Under the pieces are notes generated by a model, which ran no database searches, was not told where the DNA came from, and was given only the letters and a program-made list of their open reading frames with translations. Positions 34,734 through 43,406 of a stretch of 64,000 nt of DNA are shown piece after piece (the first letter of the stretch is position 1; every line of letters begins with the position of its first letter). The DNA comes from Acidobacteriota bacterium. Its GTDB lineage: Bacteria; Acidobacteriota; Blastocatellia; Pyrinomonadales; Pyrinomonadaceae. The translations under genes were made by a program, and so were the position numbers. The DNA lies in assembly GCA_019242475.1 (NCBI GenBank), contig JAFAVK010000052.1, forward strand, positions 1-64,000. The letters are read 5' to 3'.

Positions 34734-36977
34734 ATGGCCCTGCTCGAAATCTTACAGCTCATCGGGTACAGCACGGCGGCGGCGCTGCACTTCTGGATCG
34801 CGGCGCTGTTGGGGCGGGGCCGGCGCGTGCTGAACCGTTTGGAGAAGGTTCTGTTGGTGCTGGCCGTCTCGCTCGGCGTGTGGCACGCGTCGAGTCTGCT
34901 GGTCGTGCTCCACACGATGCTGGGGCTCTCGCAGGATCGTTGGACGCCCCTCTTGCGGACGGCCGACACGCTCGCCGTTTCGAGCGTGACGCTGACCTAC
35001 TCGCTGCTGCTTCACCTCCACCTTCACCTGTGGGCCGACGCCCGAGGCCGTGGCCTGACCTGGAGTGAGAGGGCGCGCGTCTACCTCTCTTACTTGCCGG
35101 CGGTCTTCCTCGTCTACGCGGCGCCGAAGCTCTGGACGGGCGCGTACGCGCCGATGTTCGTGCGCCTGTCGCACCTGCTGGTGCCGTTCGCGCTGTGGGC
35201 GGCGTACGTGCTCTGCCTGGTCGCGGGCACAGACTTCCTCATCGCGCGCCTGTCGAAGTCGCAGTCCGAGCGTAGACTTCTGAACACGCTGGCCGCGTCC
35301 TTCCTCGGCATCGCGGCGCTCATCCTCGCCGTCTACGCTTTCGGGGTGGGGCGGGGGACGAGGCTCGGGCTCTATTTGCAGACGGTCGCGAACCTCGGCT
35401 CGCTGCTGCCGACGGCGCTGCTCGCGTATCACATCTACCGCTACCGATACCTCGGGCTCATCTTCAAGGAGAGCCTCATCCTCGCCTCTTTGGGCGCGTT
35501 CTTGCTGGTCGCGTACCTCTTCGGCATCCGCACCATCGCGCTGTGGCTGACCGAGCGCTTCGAGCTGCGGCCGGGCGCGGTCGAATCGCTCCTGATACTT
35601 CTGCTCGTGCTGCTGGCGGCGCCTTTGCGGCGCTGGCTCGACAAGAGGTTCCGGCGCCTGTTCGAAGAGGAGGCGGGGCTCTTCCGCGAAGTCGCGGCGC
35701 GCATCGGGAAGTCGGCGGGCCGTTACGGGCAACTGCCCGAGTTCCTGCGCTTCGTCGAGGAGCGCGCGGTTGAAAGTCTGGGCCTGCGGCGCGTGAGCAT
35801 CCTCGAACTCTCTCCGTCCGATAACGAAGGGGGGAAGGGCGAGGCTTTAAGCCGGAACGGGAATGAGAAGGCCCAAGAGAAAGTCACGGCGGTGAGCCCG
35901 AATCTTCAGTCGCACTACGAGGCGAACGTGCCCGGCCTGATGAAGTCCGTTGGCGCGGCTGCCGCGGCGAAAGTGGTGACGCAAGAGGCTGAGTTAATCG
36001 AAGAGGTTGAGACGCACGTGCATTCGCCAGAAGGGGAGTGGGCCGCGCGCGTGCTCGCGCTCGAAGCCGGGGCGGGGTTGACGCAGATTGAAGACGAGCC
36101 GCTGTTGCGCGAGCGCGGCTGGGAGGTCGCCTACGCGCTCAAGCGCGAGGAGCGCGTCGTCGGGCTCATGCTGGTTGACGCGGCGCCCGAGGCTTTGACG
36201 TACGAAGTGCGCTCTTCGCTCGAACTGCTCGCCGGTCAGGTCGCCATCGCCATCGAGGACAGCCGGCTCGTCGAAGAGAACGTGCGGCTCGAACGTCGCA
36301 TCGCGCAGAGCGAGCGGCTGGCCGCGCTCGGGCGGATGGCCGCGACCGTCGCGCACGAAGTTAAAAATCCGCTCTCCGCCATCAAGTCCATCGCGCAGGT
36401 CTTGCGCGAGGACGACTACCTCAAGCGCGAGTACGCGCGCGACCTCGAACTCATCGTCGGCGAGACCGACCGGCTCTCGCGCAGCGTCACGCAGATGCTC
36501 AGCTTCGCGCGCACCGCGCCCCTGGCCGACGAGCCGCGCCGCGCGGGCGAGCTGCTCGACTCCGTCCTGCTGCTCTTTCAAAAAGAGGCGGCCGCGCGCA
36601 ACGTCACGCTCAAACCTGAAACGGCCGCGCGCGAAGAGGAGCTTGACGGCGCGGCGGCGGCATCTTTGAGAGACGCGCTAACGAACCTTCTGATAAACGC
36701 CCTCCACGCGACGCCCGCGGGAGGGCGCGTGACCCTCTCGGCGGTCGCGGAGGGCGGCCGTCTGACGGTCTCGGTCGCAGACACAGGCCCCGGCGTCGCG
36801 CCCGACCAGCGCGAGCGCATCTGGGAGCCCTTCTACACCACCAAGCAGCGCGGCACCGGCCTCGGCCTCGCCATCGTCCGCAAGCGCATCGAGGAGGTCG
36901 GCGGCCACGCACGCCTCGCCCCCTCCCGCCCCGGCGAAGGCGCGAGGTTCGAGTTGACGCTGCCGCTTCGGCAGTAG
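34734..36977 (+). CDS. Membrane sensor histidine kinase, PrsK-like layout
   Basis: A 747-residue protein. About eight transmembrane helices lie in residues 5-305, then a GAF-like segment (about 325-520, interrupted by a low-complexity stretch near 365-400). The dimerisation/phosphoacceptor domain has His541 in HEVKNPLSAIKSIAQVL, and the ATPase domain has N-box LTNLLINALHATPAGG, DTGPGVA, FYTTKQRGTGLGLAI. The many-helix plus GAF plus NtrB-type kinase order resembles PrsK of exosortase systems. The NtrC-type regulator 34 bp downstream is its likely partner. Confidence 0.85.
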   Translation: MALLEILQLIGYSTAAALHFWIAALLGRGRRVLNRLEKVLLVLAVSLGVWHASSLLVVLHTMLGLSQDRWTPLLRTADTLAVSSVTLTYSLLLHLHLHLWADARGRGLTWSERARVYLSYLPAVFLVYAAPKLWTGAYAPMFVRLSHLLVPFALWAAYVLCLVAGTDFLIARLSKSQSERRLLNTLAASFLGIAALILAVYAFGVGRGTRLGLYLQTVANLGSLLPTALLAYHIYRYRYLGLIFKESLILASLGAFLLVAYLFGIRTIALWLTERFELRPGAVESLLILLLVLLAAPLRRWLDKRFRRLFEEEAGLFREVAARIGKSAGRYGQLPEFLRFVEERAVESLGLRRVSILELSPSDNEGGKGEALSRNGNEKAQEKVTAVSPNLQSHYEANVPGLMKSVGAAAAAKVVTQEAELIEEVETHVHSPEGEWAARVLALEAGAGLTQIEDEPLLRERGWEVAYALKREERVVGLMLVDAAPEALTYEVRSSLELLAGQVAIAIEDSRLVEENVRLERRIAQSERLAALGRMAATVAHEVKNPLSAIKSIAQVLREDDYLKREYARDLELIVGETDRLSRSVTQMLSFARTAPLADEPRRAGELLDSVLLLFQKEAAARNVTLKPETAAREEELDGAAAASLRDALTNLLINALHATPAGGRVTLSAVAEGGRLTVSVADTGPGVAPDQRERIWEPFYTTKQRGTGLGLAIVRKRIEEVGGHARLAPSRPGEGARFELTLPLRQ

Positions 36978-37011
36978 CCGGTGTGGCACGGGGCGTGCAA
37001 ACCGTTCGGGC

Positions 37012-38514
37012 ATGGATAACGAGATGAGTGTGGAGAGAAGAGGGAACTGGCGCGTGCTCGTCGTGGACGACGAGGAGGCGGCGCGGTACGGGATGCGGCG
37101 GGCGCTCGGCGGCTTCGACTACGAGGTCGAGGAGGCGGGGAGCGTGGAGGAGGCGCGCCACGTCGTCAACGCGCGCCGGCCCGACCTGTTGCTGCTCGAC
37201 GTGAACCTGCCGGGCGTGAGCGGGCTCGAATACCTGCGCGAGCTGGCCGCGGAGGGCGAAGGCGCGCCGCTCGTCGTGATGGTCACGGCCTACGGCTCGG
37301 AGCGCGTCGCCGTGGAGGCGATTAAGGCCGGCGCCTATGACTACCTCTCGAAGCCCTTCGAGATTGACGACCTGCGGCTCGTCGTCAAGAACGCTTTGGA
37401 GACCGTCGGCCTGCGCCGTGAGAACCGTTCCTTAAAGGAGCGGATTAAACTTGAGACGGCGCAGCGCGGCGCCCTCATCGGCAACTCCGAGTCGATGCAG
37501 CGCGTGCGCTCGATGATCGAGAAGGTCGCCGAGACGGACGCGACCGTGCTCGTCCGCGGCGAGTCCGGCACGGGCAAGGAACTGGTCGCGCGCGAATTGC
37601 ACGAGCGCAGCTCGCACAGGCGCAAGGGCTCGTTCGTCGCCGTCAACTGCGCGGCGCTCCCTTCCGAGCTGATCGAGTCCGAGCTTTTCGGCCACGAAAA
37701 AGGCGCGTTCACGGGCGCGGCGGCCAGACGCAAAGGGAAGTTTGAGCTGGCGGACGGCGGCACGCTCTTCCTCGACGAGATCGGCGACATGAGCGCCAAC
37801 GTGCAGGCGAAGCTCCTGCGCGCGCTCGAAGAGCGGAGGATCGAACGGCTCGGCGGCGGCGAGTCGATTCCGGTTGACGTGCGCATCGTCAGCGCCACGC
37901 ACCGCCCGCTCGAACAGGACATTGAAAAGGGGAGCTTCCGCGCAGACCTCTTCTACCGCCTACAGGTCGTCACCGTCGAGATACCCGCGCTGCGCGAAAG
38001 GCGCGAGGACATCCCCGTCCTCGCCGACACCTTCGCACGCCAGGCCGCGGAACGCTACGGACTGCCGCCGCGCACGCTCGCGCCCGCGGCGCTGCGCAAG
38101 CTCGTCGAATACCACTGGCCGGGCAACGTGAGGGAGCTGCGCAACGCCGTCGAGCGCTCGTTGATTCTCGCGGAGGGCGACGAGGTCACCGCCAAAGACT
38201 TGCCCGAAGAGATCGGAGGGGCGGTCAATAAAGCCTCGAAGGAGCAGGGCGCCGCGCCGACCGTCGAGCCGGGCGCCCTGGCCGTGCCCTTCACTTCGGA
38301 CTTCCGCGAGGACAGGCGCGAGTTCGAGCGCCGCTACATCGCGCGCTGCCTCGAAGAGACGGGCGGCAACGTGACGCGCGCCGCGGCCATCCTCGGCATG
38401 CACCGCCAGTCGCTCCAACACAAGCTGCGCGAGCTGGGCCTCGCGCGCCGTTACGTCGCCGTCTCCGACGCGGCGGACAACGGCGAAGACGCGCAGGATA
38501 ATTCCGACAACTGA
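37012..38514 (+). CDS. NtrC-family sigma54-dependent response regulator
   Basis: A 500-residue activator. The receiver domain has phospho-acceptor Asp63 in LLLDVNLPG. The AAA+ domain has Walker A GESGTGKE at 183-190 and the sigma54-contact loop GAFTGA intact, and Walker B GGTLFLDEIGDM. A C-terminal Fis-type helix-turn-helix follows (ARCLEETGGNVTRAAAILGM). It should activate sigma54 (-24/-12) promoters when phosphorylated by the kinase just upstream. Start ATG 37012. Confidence 0.92.
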   Translation: MDNEMSVERRGNWRVLVVDDEEAARYGMRRALGGFDYEVEEAGSVEEARHVVNARRPDLLLLDVNLPGVSGLEYLRELAAEGEGAPLVVMVTAYGSERVAVEAIKAGAYDYLSKPFEIDDLRLVVKNALETVGLRRENRSLKERIKLETAQRGALIGNSESMQRVRSMIEKVAETDATVLVRGESGTGKELVARELHERSSHRRKGSFVAVNCAALPSELIESELFGHEKGAFTGAAARRKGKFELADGGTLFLDEIGDMSANVQAKLLRALEERRIERLGGGESIPVDVRIVSATHRPLEQDIEKGSFRADLFYRLQVVTVEIPALRERREDIPVLADTFARQAAERYGLPPRTLAPAALRKLVEYHWPGNVRELRNAVERSLILAEGDEVTAKDLPEEIGGAVNKASKEQGAAPTVEPGALAVPFTSDFREDRREFERRYIARCLEETGGNVTRAAAILGMHRQSLQHKLRELGLARRYVAVSDAADNGEDAQDNSDN

Positions 38515-38556
38515 CGGACGCGCCCCGATTGTCCGCCCGGCGCCGACGGGTTATAT

Positions 38557-39171
38557 TTGACCGCCGTGAACGCCAGAACCAAAACGCCCCCCGGCGTCTA
38601 CTCCCTGGAAGGGTTCCTCGACCGCCCGACCTGCGAGTTGATTAAGACCGAGATGCGCGGGCGCGAGCACGCGCGGGCGCGTGTCTACGACCGCGAGTGG
38701 AACTACCTTGAGAACGCCGCCCACCGGAGCACACTTCAGGTCAAGGTGTGCGACTCGACCGACGCGCTCGTCCGGGGAAAGTTGCTCGACCTGCGCGCGG
38801 CCCTCGGGCTCCGCTTCGGCGTCGGGTTGAGCGACTGTCAGGGGCCGACCTATCTCATCTACAAGCCGGGCGACTTCTTCGAGCCGCACAAGGACGAATC
38901 GCAGAGGCCGGGCGCCCCCGAGCAGGTGAGGAGGAGACTCGTCTCGACCGTCCTCTTCCTGAGCGACGAGGACGAGGGCGAACGGCCGGGCGAGTACGCG
39001 GGCGGCTCCCTCGGCTTTTACGGGCTCTTTAAAGACCCGCGCTGCGCGCAGCTCGGCATCCCTGTGAAGGGCAGGGCAGGGCTTTTGGTCGCATTCCGCT
39101 CCGACGTGTTCCACCAGGTGACGCCCGTGACGCGCGGCGAGCGGTGCACGGTCGTGAGCTGGTACGTTTAG
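38557..39171 (+). CDS. 2-oxoglutarate/Fe(II)-dependent oxygenase (prolyl-4-hydroxylase type)
   Basis: About 204 residues. The double-stranded beta-helix core has the iron ligands His and Asp in YKPGDFFEPHKDES, distal His in FHQVTPVTRGERCTVVSWYV, and the 2-oxoglutarate-binding Arg eight residues later. The mid-region EYAGGSLGFYG is typical of P4Hc proteins. It hydroxylates protein or small-molecule substrates; which one is unknown. Start TTG 38557 or GTG 38566; neither has a clear ribosome-binding site, and TATATT just upstream may be a -10 box. It lies 16 bp ahead of a methyltransferase, in line with the peptide cluster further right. Confidence 0.78.
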   Translation: MTAVNARTKTPPGVYSLEGFLDRPTCELIKTEMRGREHARARVYDREWNYLENAAHRSTLQVKVCDSTDALVRGKLLDLRAALGLRFGVGLSDCQGPTYLIYKPGDFFEPHKDESQRPGAPEQVRRRLVSTVLFLSDEDEGERPGEYAGGSLGFYGLFKDPRCAQLGIPVKGRAGLLVAFRSDVFHQVTPVTRGERCTVVSWYV

Positions 39172-39187
39172 CCGCCGACACAAACAT

Positions 39188-39847
39188 ATGAAAGCACGCA
39201 TCGACGCCATCATCAGGCACGAGCAGGCCGAATACCTCGAACGGCTCCTGCCCGCAAACACCGGCCTGCTCGCAGAGATGGAGGCGTACGCGGAGGCGCA
39301 CCGCGTCCCCATCGCCGACCGCGAGGTGGCACGCTTCCTCGAGATTACCGCGCGCTCGACGGGCGCGCGCCGCGTGCTGGAAATCGGCATGGCTATCGGC
39401 TACTCGGTCATCCACCTCGCGCGCGGGATGGGCGAGGGCGGCCTCGTCGTCACCATCGAGCCGAGCGAGGAGATGATCGCGCGGAGCGAAGAGTTCGTCG
39501 GCCGCGCGGGCCTGCGCGAGCGCCTGAGGATCGAGCGTGGCTTCGCGCTCGAAGTCCTCCCGAGGCTTTCGGGCGAGACGTTCGACGTGCTCTTCATCGA
39601 CGCCCTGAAGGAGGAGTACGCGCAGTACCTCGAACTCTCTCTGCCGATGCTGCGCGCGGGCGGCGTGGTCGTCGTCGATAACCTCCTCTGGGGCGGGCAG
39701 GTGGCGGGCGAGATACGCTCGCCCGATCAGACGGCCTCGACCCAGGCACTGCGCGAGTTCAACCAAGTATTCGTCCGCCACCCGCAACTGCTCGCCGAAG
39801 TGCTGCCCGTGGGCGACGGCCTCGGCTACGCCGTCAAGGTCGGCTGA
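39188..39847 (+). CDS. SAM-dependent O-methyltransferase, Methyltransf_3 type
   Basis: A 219-residue class I methyltransferase with motif I VLEIGMAIGYSVIHLA, the acidic loop VVTIEPSEEM, and FDVLFIDALKEEY carrying the metal-binding Asp of the catechol/caffeoyl-CoA O-methyltransferase family. VVDNLLWGGQV provides the second metal-ligand region. The natural substrate is not known. It sits 16 bp after the oxygenase and 16 bp before the nucleotidyltransferase, so the three look co-transcribed. Confidence 0.82.
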   Translation: MKARIDAIIRHEQAEYLERLLPANTGLLAEMEAYAEAHRVPIADREVARFLEITARSTGARRVLEIGMAIGYSVIHLARGMGEGGLVVTIEPSEEMIARSEEFVGRAGLRERLRIERGFALEVLPRLSGETFDVLFIDALKEEYAQYLELSLPMLRAGGVVVVDNLLWGGQVAGEIRSPDQTASTQALREFNQVFVRHPQLLAEVLPVGDGLGYAVKVG

Positions 39848-39863
39848 GGCCGGGCCGCAGCCG

Positions 39864-41051
39864 ATGCCCGAACTCTTCCCCGACGCGGAGCTGTCCGGTC
39901 TCGCCGCGACCCGACCCGAGCACGAGCTGCTGCTGCTCTGCGCACACCGCGGGAACGCCGAAGAGATTCACTCACGTCTGACCGAACTCGCGCGTCTTAA
40001 AAACGACTGGGGCTACCTCTTCCTGCTCGCGCGCCGACACGCCCTGCTCCCGCTCCTGCACCGTGGGCTCGAAGCTTCTGAAGGGGTGCCCGACGACTTT
40101 GGTGCGCGGCTGCGCGAAGAGTTTCGCAAGAACGCGACGCGCAACACGCTCCTGGCCGGCGAGTTGGCACGCCTCGCGCGGCTGTTCGAGGCGGAGGGGC
40201 TGCCGCTGCTCGCGTACAAAGGCCCCGCGCTCGCGCGGCAGGCTTTCGGCGACATCACGCTGCGACGCTTCGTAGACCTCGACGTCATCGTCCGTCGCCG
40301 CGACGCGCACCGCGCGGGCGAGCTGCTCCGGTCGCTCGGCTACGCCAAGCCCTTCGGGCTCACGGAAGCGCACGAGGATTTCCTCCGGCGGCATCAGCAC
40401 AACCTCGCCTACACGCGCGACGGCGGGCTGTTGATCGTCGAGCTGCACTGGGAGGTGGCGCCCGCGCACTTCGCGGCCGTGCCGATTGCAGAGCGCGTCT
40501 GGGAGCGCGCGACGGCCGTCGAACTCTTCGGGACGGAGGTGCGCTGCCCCTCGCCCGAAGACCTGCTCCTCGCGCTCGCGGTGCACGGGACGAAGCACCT
40601 CTGGGAGCGCCTGGCGTGGGTCTGCGACGTGGCAGCGCTCGTGAACTCACGGCCGGATTTCGACTGGCCTTACGTTCAAGGGCGCGCCCGAGAAGCACGC
40701 GTCGAACGGATGCTCTACCTCGCGTTGCGGCTCGCCCGCGGGCTCACGGGGGCGACTTTGCCGGAAGGCGTCGCCGCCGCCGCGGATGACAAAGTCCTGT
40801 CGGCCATGGCCTCGGAAGTGACGGCCGCCATGTTCTCAAGCACGGAGCAGGAGCCCATCAGCTTCGTCAGAAACATGAGGTTCAACCTGCGCGCCCGGGC
40901 CGGTCTGAGGGAGCGGCTCGACTACCTGCGCTTCGTCCTCACGCCGACCGACGGCGACCTCGCGGCCGTGCCGCTCCCGGCCGGAATCTCTTTCGCGTAC
41001 TACCTTTTGCGGCCGTTGCGGCTGGCCTTGAAGAGGGGGGACGGGCATTGA
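39864..41051 (+). CDS. Nucleotidyltransferase-family protein (PF14907 type)
   Basis: A 395-residue protein with the uncharacterised nucleotidyltransferase signature LLAYKGPALARQAFGD...RRFVDLDVIVRRRD, where the Asp-x-Asp pair would bind metal. LHWEV and DLLLALAVHGTKHLWERLAWVCDVAAL are also typical. Homologues occur in lasso-peptide clusters, where PsmN of Bacillus pseudomycoides acts on a kinase-phosphorylated peptide tail. Here it lies upstream of an HprK-like kinase, PqqD and radical SAM genes, which suggests peptide tailoring; it could instead serve cell-surface sugar metabolism. Start ATG 39864. Confidence 0.72.
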   Translation: MPELFPDAELSGLAATRPEHELLLLCAHRGNAEEIHSRLTELARLKNDWGYLFLLARRHALLPLLHRGLEASEGVPDDFGARLREEFRKNATRNTLLAGELARLARLFEAEGLPLLAYKGPALARQAFGDITLRRFVDLDVIVRRRDAHRAGELLRSLGYAKPFGLTEAHEDFLRRHQHNLAYTRDGGLLIVELHWEVAPAHFAAVPIAERVWERATAVELFGTEVRCPSPEDLLLALAVHGTKHLWERLAWVCDVAALVNSRPDFDWPYVQGRAREARVERMLYLALRLARGLTGATLPEGVAAAADDKVLSAMASEVTAAMFSSTEQEPISFVRNMRFNLRARAGLRERLDYLRFVLTPTDGDLAAVPLPAGISFAYYLLRPLRLALKRGDGH

Positions 41052-41265
41052 TGATGCCAACGTGTAGAGATGCCCGGGCGGGCGTGTTAAATCTTTCCAC
41101 GTCGTTGACCTTGATGTACATTTATGTTAGTTTCCGCTTGCCCATTAGAACTGTACGTTTGAGGGCTTTTTCTTCTCCACCCGAGCAGCCTTGAAGGGCT
41201 TTTCTTTTTTGAGACAAGGGACAGTCGGAGTCAGAGCTTTACCGTTCGGGAACTTCCGTGCTTTT

Positions 41266-42105
41266 ATGTTAGAAAGTTTTTTTAACTGGCGGCGCGCACT
41301 ACCAGCCGCCGGTTTCGCGCTCGCGGCGGCGCTCGCGCCCGCACCGCTCTTTGCAATTCAGCAGGCCGGGGCCGGGCCGAAGCCCGCCGACGCCGCGCAG
41401 TCAACGGCGAAGCCGGCGGCGAAGAGCTGGAGCGTCCGGATGAGCAAGGCCGCCCCCTACACCTTCACCGTCAAGGCCAAGGAGTCGCCGCTCCCGGAGA
41501 TCGTCCAGGAGCTTTCGAAGCTGGTGAAGGTGCCCGTCACGCTGAGCCCCCTCATGGCGAAGCAGAAGGTGACGCTCGATTTCGCCGGGCTTAACCTCGA
41601 AGCCACGCTCCGCATGCTCGCGCCGCAAGGCTACATCGATTACGTGGCGGGCGGCGAGGGCGGCGACGAGCCCAAACCCCTTGCCCTCTACCTCCAGGGC
41701 GCCAACGAGAAGGCGCCGCCGACCACGGCCGCCGTCCACGGCAACTCCGAGGCGATCCTCATCGAGGGCGACACGGAGGAGGGCACGGACAGCGAGGCGC
41801 AGCGCAAGCGCGAGCAGGAAGACCCACTGCGCGTCACCTGGGCCAACAACCAGCTCAGCGTCCGCGCGCGCAAGCAGCCGCTGACGGTCGTGCTCTTCAA
41901 GATCGCGAGCGAGGTGGGCGTGCCCTTCGAGATGCGCTACGAGACGCCCGAGCTGGTGGACGTGGACTTCCAGAACTACCCGCTCGACCAGGCGTTCAGA
42001 AGCCTCTCGCCGGGCGTGAGGTTCTACTACCGGGTCGATCTACAGACGTTCCAGGTGCTGCCGCTCCGCCTCGCGCTGCTGCCGCCGGCCGCGCCCAGGA
42101 CTTGA
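41266..42105 (+). CDS. Exported protein with two STN (secretin/TonB N-terminal)-like domains
   Basis: About 279 residues. The frame runs back to TTG 41191, but ATG 41266 begins a clean signal peptide (MLESFFNWRRALPAAGF then a hydrophobic core and LFAIQ). Two short STN-like modules follow: about 68-120 (FTVKAKESPLPEIVQELSKL...VTLDFAGLNLEATLRML) and about 200-265 (LTVVLFKIASEVGVPFEMRY...VDFQNYPLDQAFRSLS). Such modules normally sit at the front of secretins or TonB receptors, but no barrel follows. A 214-bp gap upstream holds a TTGACC at 41105 without a convincing -10, and two 12-bp GGGCTTTTTCTT-like direct repeats. It lies 36 bp before the putative precursor peptide. Confidence 0.6.
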   Translation: MLESFFNWRRALPAAGFALAAALAPAPLFAIQQAGAGPKPADAAQSTAKPAAKSWSVRMSKAAPYTFTVKAKESPLPEIVQELSKLVKVPVTLSPLMAKQKVTLDFAGLNLEATLRMLAPQGYIDYVAGGEGGDEPKPLALYLQGANEKAPPTTAAVHGNSEAILIEGDTEEGTDSEAQRKREQEDPLRVTWANNQLSVRARKQPLTVVLFKIASEVGVPFEMRYETPELVDVDFQNYPLDQAFRSLSPGVRFYYRVDLQTFQVLPLRLALLPPAAPRT

Positions 42106-42141
42106 CGTAATTCAACAACCCAAACCAGTGAGGTAGAGAGC

Positions 42142-42333
42142 TTGAACAAGAAGACCGAGAACCCGAACCCCGTGCGGCTTCCCGAAGTCGAAGAGGCGGT
42201 CGAGAGCGCGCGCGCCGGCGCGAACGCTCCCCGCAGGGCTTTCGTCGAGCCCGAAGTCTCCTTCCCAATCGACGTGCTCGAATCCACGACCTTCTTTCAG
42301 TCCACCGAGAGCGGCACGATTCCCCCCCCGTAA
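42142..42333 (+). CDS. Putative RiPP precursor peptide
   Basis: A 63-residue peptide starting at TTG 42142 with AGGTAGAG upstream and GC-rich third codon positions, so it is likely coding. It is polar and acidic, with FVEPEVSF near residue 35 that resembles the YxxP leader motif recognised by PqqD/RRE proteins. The rest, ESTTFFQSTESGTIPPP, would be a Ser/Thr/Phe-rich core. It lies 17 bp before an HprK-like kinase and close to radical SAM, PqqD and McjB-like genes. No homologue was recognised, so precursor status rests on context, size and the leader-like motif. Confidence 0.5.
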   Translation: MNKKTENPNPVRLPEVEEAVESARAGANAPRRAFVEPEVSFPIDVLESTTFFQSTESGTIPPP

Positions 42334-42350
42334 GAGATTCTCGCGGCACG

Positions 42351-43406
42351 ATGGAGAACGTAAACAGCCCCGACCCCTACACAGGGGTGGTAGCGAATGC
42401 AGGACGGCCGGCTCCCGCGGAAACTTACGCGGTCGCCGGCCGTTTCGTTTGCGTGTCGGCCGAAGAGCCCGAGTCGGCCGAACTCTTCCGGCACTTCTTT
42501 GCCGGCTGGCACTTCGCGCGCCTCGAAGGCGAGGACGCGGCCGAGCCGGACGCCGCGATACGGGTCAGAAGGGGCGCGCCCCCGCCCGCCCCCGCCGGGC
42601 TCGATTCATTCGAGACGGCCGTCGGCGGTCTCTGCCGCACGGACGGCCACACGTACATTTTCGAGAGGGACGGCTCGGCCGTGCGCGCCGTCGGGGACAA
42701 TCGCGGGGTCGAAGTCTGGGTGGGTCGCGGGGCGGCCTCGGGCGAGCGCGCGGCGCGGCTGGTCTTCGAGGCGACGATGGTCGCGCTGCGCCGCTGCGGA
42801 CTCTTCGAATTGCACGCGGCCGGGGTGGTCGAGCCTTCGACGGGCGACGGCTTTCTCGTCGTCGGCCCCTCGGGCAGCGGCAAGTCAACGCTCGCGACGC
42901 AGCTCGCCTCCGCGGGCTGGCGCTACCTTTCCGACGACGCGCTCCTTTTGCGAGGCTCCGCCGACCTGGTCGAGGCGTGCGCGTTGCGCCGGGAGTTTGC
43001 CGTCACCGAGCAGACGGTCGCCGCGGGCGTCCTCGAAGGCTTCGAGGGGCTGCTCAAAGAGCCCGTGCCCTTCGACCCCCTCAAGCGGCGCTTCAAGCCG
43101 CACGCAGTCTTCCCCGGCGGCTTCTCGGACTCCTGCGTGCCCCGCGCCCTCTTCTTCCCGGTCGTCACGAATGAGCCCGCGAGCCGCGCGCGCCGCCTCA
43201 CGCAGGCCGAGACGATGCGCGGACTGCTGCGCATGTGCCCCTGGGCCTGCTACGACCGGCGGGCCGCCGCGACACACCTGAGCCTGCTCGCGCGGCTCGC
43301 GCGCCAGGCCGCCGGTTTCGAACTGCGCGCGGGACTCGACCTGCTCGGCGACGCGGACTACTCGGCCCGATACCTGCGCGGGCTCGCGTGGGAGGGGGAC
43401 AGTTGA
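42351..43406 (+). CDS. HPr kinase/phosphorylase-related protein
   Basis: A 351-residue protein. The C-terminal two thirds hold an HprK-type kinase fold: LFELHAAGVV strand, P-loop GPSGSGKSTLA, and WRYLSDDALLL with the catalytic/metal Asp pair. It lacks the standard HPr-recognition C-terminus and is not beside PTS genes. Related kinases in lasso-peptide clusters phosphorylate the peptide's C-terminal Ser. It overlaps the radical SAM gene (TTGA), so the two are translationally coupled. Start ATG 42351, with a weak ribosome-binding site. Confidence 0.72.
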   Translation: MENVNSPDPYTGVVANAGRPAPAETYAVAGRFVCVSAEEPESAELFRHFFAGWHFARLEGEDAAEPDAAIRVRRGAPPPAPAGLDSFETAVGGLCRTDGHTYIFERDGSAVRAVGDNRGVEVWVGRGAASGERAARLVFEATMVALRRCGLFELHAAGVVEPSTGDGFLVVGPSGSGKSTLATQLASAGWRYLSDDALLLRGSADLVEACALRREFAVTEQTVAAGVLEGFEGLLKEPVPFDPLKRRFKPHAVFPGGFSDSCVPRALFFPVVTNEPASRARRLTQAETMRGLLRMCPWACYDRRAAATHLSLLARLARQAAGFELRAGLDLLGDADYSARYLRGLAWEGDS

